A DNA stretch of 64,000 bases from Pseudomonas sp. GCEP-101 (lineage in GTDB: Bacteria; Pseudomonadota; Gammaproteobacteria; Pseudomonadales; Pseudomonadaceae): NCBI RefSeq assembly GCF_025133575.1, contig NZ_CP104011.1, forward strand, positions 4,472,965-4,536,964. Direction: 5' to 3'. Shown piece after piece: positions 60,399-64,000 of this stretch (its first letter is position 1; the number at the start of each line of letters is the position of its first letter). A model generated the notes under the pieces. The model was not told the DNA's origin and made no database searches. It was given only the letters and a program-made list of their open reading frames with translations. Position numbers and translations under genes: made by a program.

Positions 60399-61442
60399 AT
60401 GAAAACCCTTGGATACGCTGCGCAGAACCCGCAGGACCCGCTCGCACCCTTCACCTTCGAGCGCCGCTCGCTGCGCGACAACGATGTGGCGATGGATGTC
60501 CTCTACTGCGGCGTCTGCCACTCCGACCTGCACCAGGCGCGCAACGACTGGGGCTTCAGCCGCTATCCGATGGTGCCGGGCCACGAGATCGTCGGCCGGG
60601 TCACCGCGGTGGGGCCCAAGGTCACCCGCTACCAGGTCGGCGACGCCGTGGCGGTGGGCTGCATGGTGGACTCGTGCCAGGCGTGCGACCAGTGCCGCAA
60701 GGGCGAAGAGCAACTCTGCCGGCAGGGCAACACCCAGACCTACAATGGCCTGGACCGCATCACCCGCGAGGCGACCCAGGGCGGCTACTCCAAGCACCTG
60801 GTGGTGCGCGAGGAATTCGTCCTGCGCGTGCCGGACGGCCTGGACCTGAGCCGCGCCGCGCCGCTGCTGTGTGCCGGCGTCACCACCTATTCGCCGCTGC
60901 GCACCTGGAACGTCGGGCCGGGCAGCCGCGTAGGCGTGGTCGGGCTTGGCGGGCTGGGGCACATGGCGGTGAAGCTGGCCGTCGGCCTGGGCGCCACCGT
61001 CACCGTGCTCAGCCGCACCGAGGACAAGCGCAGCGATGCCAAGGAACTGGGCGCCGATGCGCTGCTGGTGTCCTCCGATACGCGAGCGATGAAGGCGGCG
61101 GCCAACAGCTTCGACCTGATCATTGACACCGTGCCGGTGCGGCACGACCTGAAGCCCTACATGCCCCTGCTGGACATCGACGGCACCCTGGTAATGGTCG
61201 GGCAGGTCGGCCCTATCGACGAGTTCAGCAGTGTTCCGCTGTTGCTCGGCCGCCGCCGTATCGCCGGCTCGCCCATCGGCGGCATCGCCGAAACCCAGGA
61301 GATGCTCGACTTCTGCGGGAAGAAGAACATCCTGCCGGAGTGCGAGATGATCCGCATGGACGAGATCAACCACGCCTTCGAGCGCATGGAGCGCTCCGAC
61401 GTGCGCTACCGCTTCGTCATCGACCTGGCCACGCTGAACTGA
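60399..61442 (+). CDS. zinc-dependent alcohol dehydrogenase (YahK/CAD type)
   Basis: A 347-residue MDR dehydrogenase with catalytic zinc ligands Cys40 (CGVCHSD) and His62 (GHE), structural zinc Cys93, Cys96, Cys99 and Cys107, and the NADP strand VGVVGLGGLGHMAVKLAVGL. It reduces aldehydes to alcohols with NADPH. AAGGAG lies before the ATG. Monocistronic. Confidence 0.93.
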   Translation: MKTLGYAAQNPQDPLAPFTFERRSLRDNDVAMDVLYCGVCHSDLHQARNDWGFSRYPMVPGHEIVGRVTAVGPKVTRYQVGDAVAVGCMVDSCQACDQCRKGEEQLCRQGNTQTYNGLDRITREATQGGYSKHLVVREEFVLRVPDGLDLSRAAPLLCAGVTTYSPLRTWNVGPGSRVGVVGLGGLGHMAVKLAVGLGATVTVLSRTEDKRSDAKELGADALLVSSDTRAMKAAANSFDLIIDTVPVRHDLKPYMPLLDIDGTLVMVGQVGPIDEFSSVPLLLGRRRIAGSPIGGIAETQEMLDFCGKKNILPECEMIRMDEINHAFERMERSDVRYRFVIDLATLN

Positions 61443-61531
61443 CCTGGCACGCCGAACCCGCCCGGCGTGCCGCCCCTGGTTACCAAGACGCCCTGGCTCC
61501 GCTGCCACCTGCGCGGCGGAGCGAGGTGGGG

Positions 61532-62533
61532 CTACAGGGTGACCACCACCTTGCCGAACTGCTGGTTGGATTCCAGGTAGCGGTAGGCCTCGACGATCTC
61601 CTCGAACGCGAAGCGGCGGGCGATGACCGGGCGCAGCGAGCCGTCCGCCAGCCCATCGACGATGAATGCCTTGGCCGCTTGCAGGCGTTCCGGGTCTTCC
61701 AGCACTTCGTAGACGCGGTAGCCGCGCAACACCAGCGAGCGGCTCAGCACCTCGAACAGCGGGAAGGGCGTCGGCTCGGGGCTCAGGCCGCCGTACTCGA
61801 TGAGTATGCCGCCCTCCGCCATGGCGGCGATCAGGGGCTCGAAGATCGGCCCGCCCACCGGGTCGAACACCACCCGCGCGCCGACCTTGCCGGTGATCTC
61901 GAGCAGCCGCGCGCGCAGGTCCTCCTCGTCGCTGGCGATCACTTCGGCGGCGCCCGCCTGCAGCAACGCATCGCGTTTCGCCGAACCGCGGGTCACCGCG
62001 ATCGGCACGGCGCCTACGCGCCGGGCAATCTGGATGGCCGCCAGGCCAACGCTGCTGGAGGCGGCGGTGATCACCACGAAGTCGCCGGCGTGCAACGCGG
62101 CGACCTGCACCAGCGCACCGTAGGCGGTGAGGTACTGCATCCAGGTGGCGGCGGCGTCGCTCCAGGCCTGGCCGGGTGGGTTCTTCACCAGCCGCGCTTG
62201 CGGCACCACCAGATGCTCGGCGTGGGTGGGCTGTTCCTGCATCGATGTGGGCGGCAGCACGCTCACCGCATCCCCTTCGGCAAAGTCCCTGACGTTACTG
62301 CCCACCGCCTCGACGATGCCGGTGGCCTCCAGGCCAAGGCCGGAGGGCAGGCGCGGGGTCTCGATGTATTGGTCGGTGCGCAGCAGCACCTCGGCACGGT
62401 TCAGCCCCAGGGCCTTGACCCGGATGCTCACCTCGTCCGGGCCGGGCTGGCGAACCGCCAGGGGTTCGATGCGCAGCACGTCCGGCCCGCCGATCTGGTG
62501 AAAGCGAACAGCCCGTGCGGTGACATTTTCCAT
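61532..62533 (-). CDS. MDR-family zinc-independent oxidoreductase (quinone-reductase-like)
   Basis: A 333-residue NAD(P)H dehydrogenase of the MDR fold without the zinc-binding Cys clusters. Segments FHQIGGPDVLRIEPLAV, LGLEATGIVEAVG and AASSSVGLAAIQIARRVGAV fit quinone-oxidoreductase-like enzymes. It is divergent from a LysR gene, 106 bases away, that probably regulates it. Confidence 0.9.
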   Translation of the reverse strand: MENVTARAVRFHQIGGPDVLRIEPLAVRQPGPDEVSIRVKALGLNRAEVLLRTDQYIETPRLPSGLGLEATGIVEAVGSNVRDFAEGDAVSVLPPTSMQEQPTHAEHLVVPQARLVKNPPGQAWSDAAATWMQYLTAYGALVQVAALHAGDFVVITAASSSVGLAAIQIARRVGAVPIAVTRGSAKRDALLQAGAAEVIASDEEDLRARLLEITGKVGARVVFDPVGGPIFEPLIAAMAEGGILIEYGGLSPEPTPFPLFEVLSRSLVLRGYRVYEVLEDPERLQAAKAFIVDGLADGSLRPVIARRFAFEEIVEAYRYLESNQQFGKVVVTL

Positions 62534-62639
62534 CTAGAAGCTCCTATACGAAATTAATGTGATGTAAATGCACTATCCGATATGGGATTAAGCGGATAAA
62601 TGGCGTATAGAAGCGCTTAGTCGAAATCAGGAGTTACGA
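62534..62639. promoter_or_regulatory. divergent control region with a 6-base inverted repeat
   Basis: TATCCG at 62574-62579 and CGGATA at 62593-62598 flank a 13-base spacer in an AT-rich 106-base gap between the oxidoreductase and LysR genes. This fits a LysR site. Confidence 0.45.
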
Positions 62640-63554
62640 ATGGATCGCCTCACCAGCATGGCGGTGTTCGTTCGCGCGGTGGACCTCGGGTCCTTCGCGG
62701 CCGCCGCCGATGCCCTGGAAATGTCCGCGCCCATGGTGGGCAAGCACGTGCGCTTTCTCGAAGAGCGCCTGGGCGTCCGGCTGCTGCAGCGCAGCACTCG
62801 GCGGCAGAGCCTGACCGAGGCCGGGCGGATCTACTACGAGCGCTGCCGCGCGTTGCTGGCCGATGCCGAGGCGGCGGATGTTCTCGCCGCCGGCGAGGTG
62901 GCGGAGCCGCGTGGACGGCTGCGGGTGGCCATGCCGGTGCATTTCGGCCGACGCTGTGTGGCGCCGGTCCTGCTGGAGTTGGCGCAGCGTTATCCGCACC
63001 TGGAACTGGACCTGCGCTTCAGCGACCGGCTGACCGACCTGGCGGAAGAGCAGATCGACCTGGCCATCCGTACCGGCGAGCCGGAGCCGCGGGCCGGGGT
63101 GATTGCGCGCCGTATCGGCCGGCAGCGCATGGTGGTGTGCGCCGCGCCGGCGTACCTGGCGAAGCACGGCAGGCCCGCCAGCATCGAGGAGCTGGCAGAG
63201 CACCAGTTGCTGGTCTATCACCGTTCCGGGCGGATCAACCCGTGGCTGTTTCCCCGCGAAGGGCAGTCGCCGGTGGAGTTCGCGCCGAACGCGCGGCTGC
63301 GTTTCGACGACCTGGCGGCCATCGCCGATGCGACGGTGCGCGGCATGGGGCTGGCCTGGCAGCCGTACTGGCTGGTGGGCGACGCCATCCTGGCGGGCGA
63401 GCTGGAAGAACTGCTGCCGCAGCAGCCAGGCTTCCTCTATGGCGTCTACGCCACCTGGCTGCAGACCACCCAGTTGCCGCGCAAGGTCCGGCTGGCCATC
63501 GATGCGCTGGTGGAGGTGATCCCCGGCCTGGTGATGCCGGGGCTGGCGGAGTAG
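62640..63554 (+). CDS. LysR-family transcriptional regulator
   Basis: A 304-residue regulator: winged helix (about 1-60: RLTSMAVFVRAVDLGSFAAA) and LysR effector domain (about 90-300). Ribosome site AGGAG 6 bases before the ATG. It faces the MDR oxidoreductase gene and probably controls it in response to an electrophile or quinone; that is inference. Confidence 0.92.
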   Translation: MDRLTSMAVFVRAVDLGSFAAAADALEMSAPMVGKHVRFLEERLGVRLLQRSTRRQSLTEAGRIYYERCRALLADAEAADVLAAGEVAEPRGRLRVAMPVHFGRRCVAPVLLELAQRYPHLELDLRFSDRLTDLAEEQIDLAIRTGEPEPRAGVIARRIGRQRMVVCAAPAYLAKHGRPASIEELAEHQLLVYHRSGRINPWLFPREGQSPVEFAPNARLRFDDLAAIADATVRGMGLAWQPYWLVGDAILAGELEELLPQQPGFLYGVYATWLQTTQLPRKVRLAIDALVEVIPGLVMPGLAE

Positions 63555-63578
63555 TGGGGGCGAGGGCCCGCGGCGGCG

Positions 63579-64000
63579 TCAGTTCGCCGGGGTGAGGCGC
63601 AGCACACGGTCGCGGCCGCCTTCGGCGAGCAGGTAGCCGCCCTTGCCGTCGGCCACGATGGCCTGCGGCGCCTTGAGGAACGACAGGACGGTGCGCGGCT
63701 CGCCCGTGCCGTTCCACAGCAGCAGGCGCGCGCGATGGGTGGAGTCTTCGCTGATCCACAGGCCGCGCGCGTCGCACATCAGGAAGGTCGGCTGGTTCAG
63801 GCCGGAGAGCAGCACCGGGTCGCTGCCGTCCTCGCTGAACTGGTGCACCACGCCTTTCTTCTTCTCGGTGTAGAGCAGCTTGCCGTCGGTGCAGCGGGTG
63901 ACGGATTCGGTCTCCCGCAGCTTGTCGCGCAGCACCGTCAGCTCGCCGTCGCTCCAGCGGTAGCGCAGCAGCCGGCCATCCTCGCGGCGGTCCTCGATGG
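63579..64000 (-). CDS. beta-propeller protein (SMP-30/gluconolactonase-like), 3' part
   Basis: The gene runs out of the window at its 5' end; only about the last 140 codons are visible. The translated part repeats the propeller pattern of an acidic turn followed by a hydrophobic strand (LLRYRWSDGELTVLRDKLRE; GLWISEDSTHRARLLLWNG; APQAIVADGKGGYLLAEG), typical of SMP-30/gluconolactonase-like six-blade propellers. The start and any signal peptide lie outside the window. Confidence 0.75.
   Translation of the reverse strand, partial: IEDRREDGRLLRYRWSDGELTVLRDKLRETESVTRCTDGKLLYTEKKKGVVHQFSEDGSDPVLLSGLNQPTFLMCDARGLWISEDSTHRARLLLWNGTGEPRTVLSFLKAPQAIVADGKGGYLLAEGGRDRVLRLTPAN

Overview
The window is high-GC chromosomal DNA from a gamma-proteobacterium, almost certainly a Pseudomonas. 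The strongest evidence is a complete nfxB / mexC-mexD-oprJ efflux locus whose products closely resemble the P. aeruginosa proteins. The intergenic gaps are also full of short palindromes of the GTAGGAGC...GCTCCTAC type that are common in Pseudomonas. The mix of genes suggests a relative of P. aeruginosa (for example the P. nitroreducens/citronellolis side) rather than P. aeruginosa itself; that placement is inference. No rRNA, tRNA, phage, insertion sequence or CRISPR array was recognised.

Layout. 1-7100: the 5' end of an alpha/beta hydrolase gene, mgtC, a metallo-beta-lactamase-fold hydrolase, a class C beta-lactamase, a small lipoprotein, an RlmN/Cfr-type radical SAM RNA methyltransferase and an AraC regulator. 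7283-15773: an amine or amino-acid utilisation island with two FAD amine oxidoreductases, an orphan polyamine-type binding protein, a glutamine-synthetase-like gamma-glutamyl-amine ligase and a polar amino-acid ABC transporter with one permease gene, with an IclR regulator transcribed divergently over an AT-rich palindrome. 16008-23048: cobF, metE, an AraC gene divergent from a lone panB paralogue, an SH3-domain envelope protein and a cupin.

23275-33536 is the most interesting stretch: lipoprotein A, a 1675-residue trimeric autotransporter adhesin with three 546-bp tandem repeats, a TpgA-like BamE/OmpA lipoprotein, lipoprotein B (a paralogue of A) and a class I methyltransferase with the regulatory-domain architecture of rickettsial protein-lysine methyltransferases. 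I propose that these form one adhesin export, anchoring and modification cassette.

33604-40080 is the MexCD-OprJ pump with NfxB, followed by a SulP transporter. 42049-49914 is a two-partner secretion locus: a regulator (receiver, LuxR helix-turn-helix, PAS, degenerate kinase) with Glu at the receiver's phospho-acceptor position, a TpsA exoprotein with MBG repeats and a C-terminal Cys pair, its TpsB transporter and a 68-residue protein of unknown function. 49979-64000: a DUF2938-like membrane protein, an MFS transporter, a tautomerase, an SDR lacking its catalytic Tyr with a divergent LysR gene, a TonB-dependent siderophore receptor, small enzymes (thioredoxin-like, SnoaL-like, GNAT, MOSC), two alcohol dehydrogenases, another LysR gene and the 3' part of a beta-propeller (SMP-30-like) gene.

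Two repeat families fill the intergenic gaps. One is the short REP/BIME palindrome family. The other is a roughly 170-nt composite element with nested CCCTCTCC...GGAGAGGG palindromes, found at five sites and about seven copies, which I could not match to a named family. Similarities are judged by eye from translated sequence; no database search was run.
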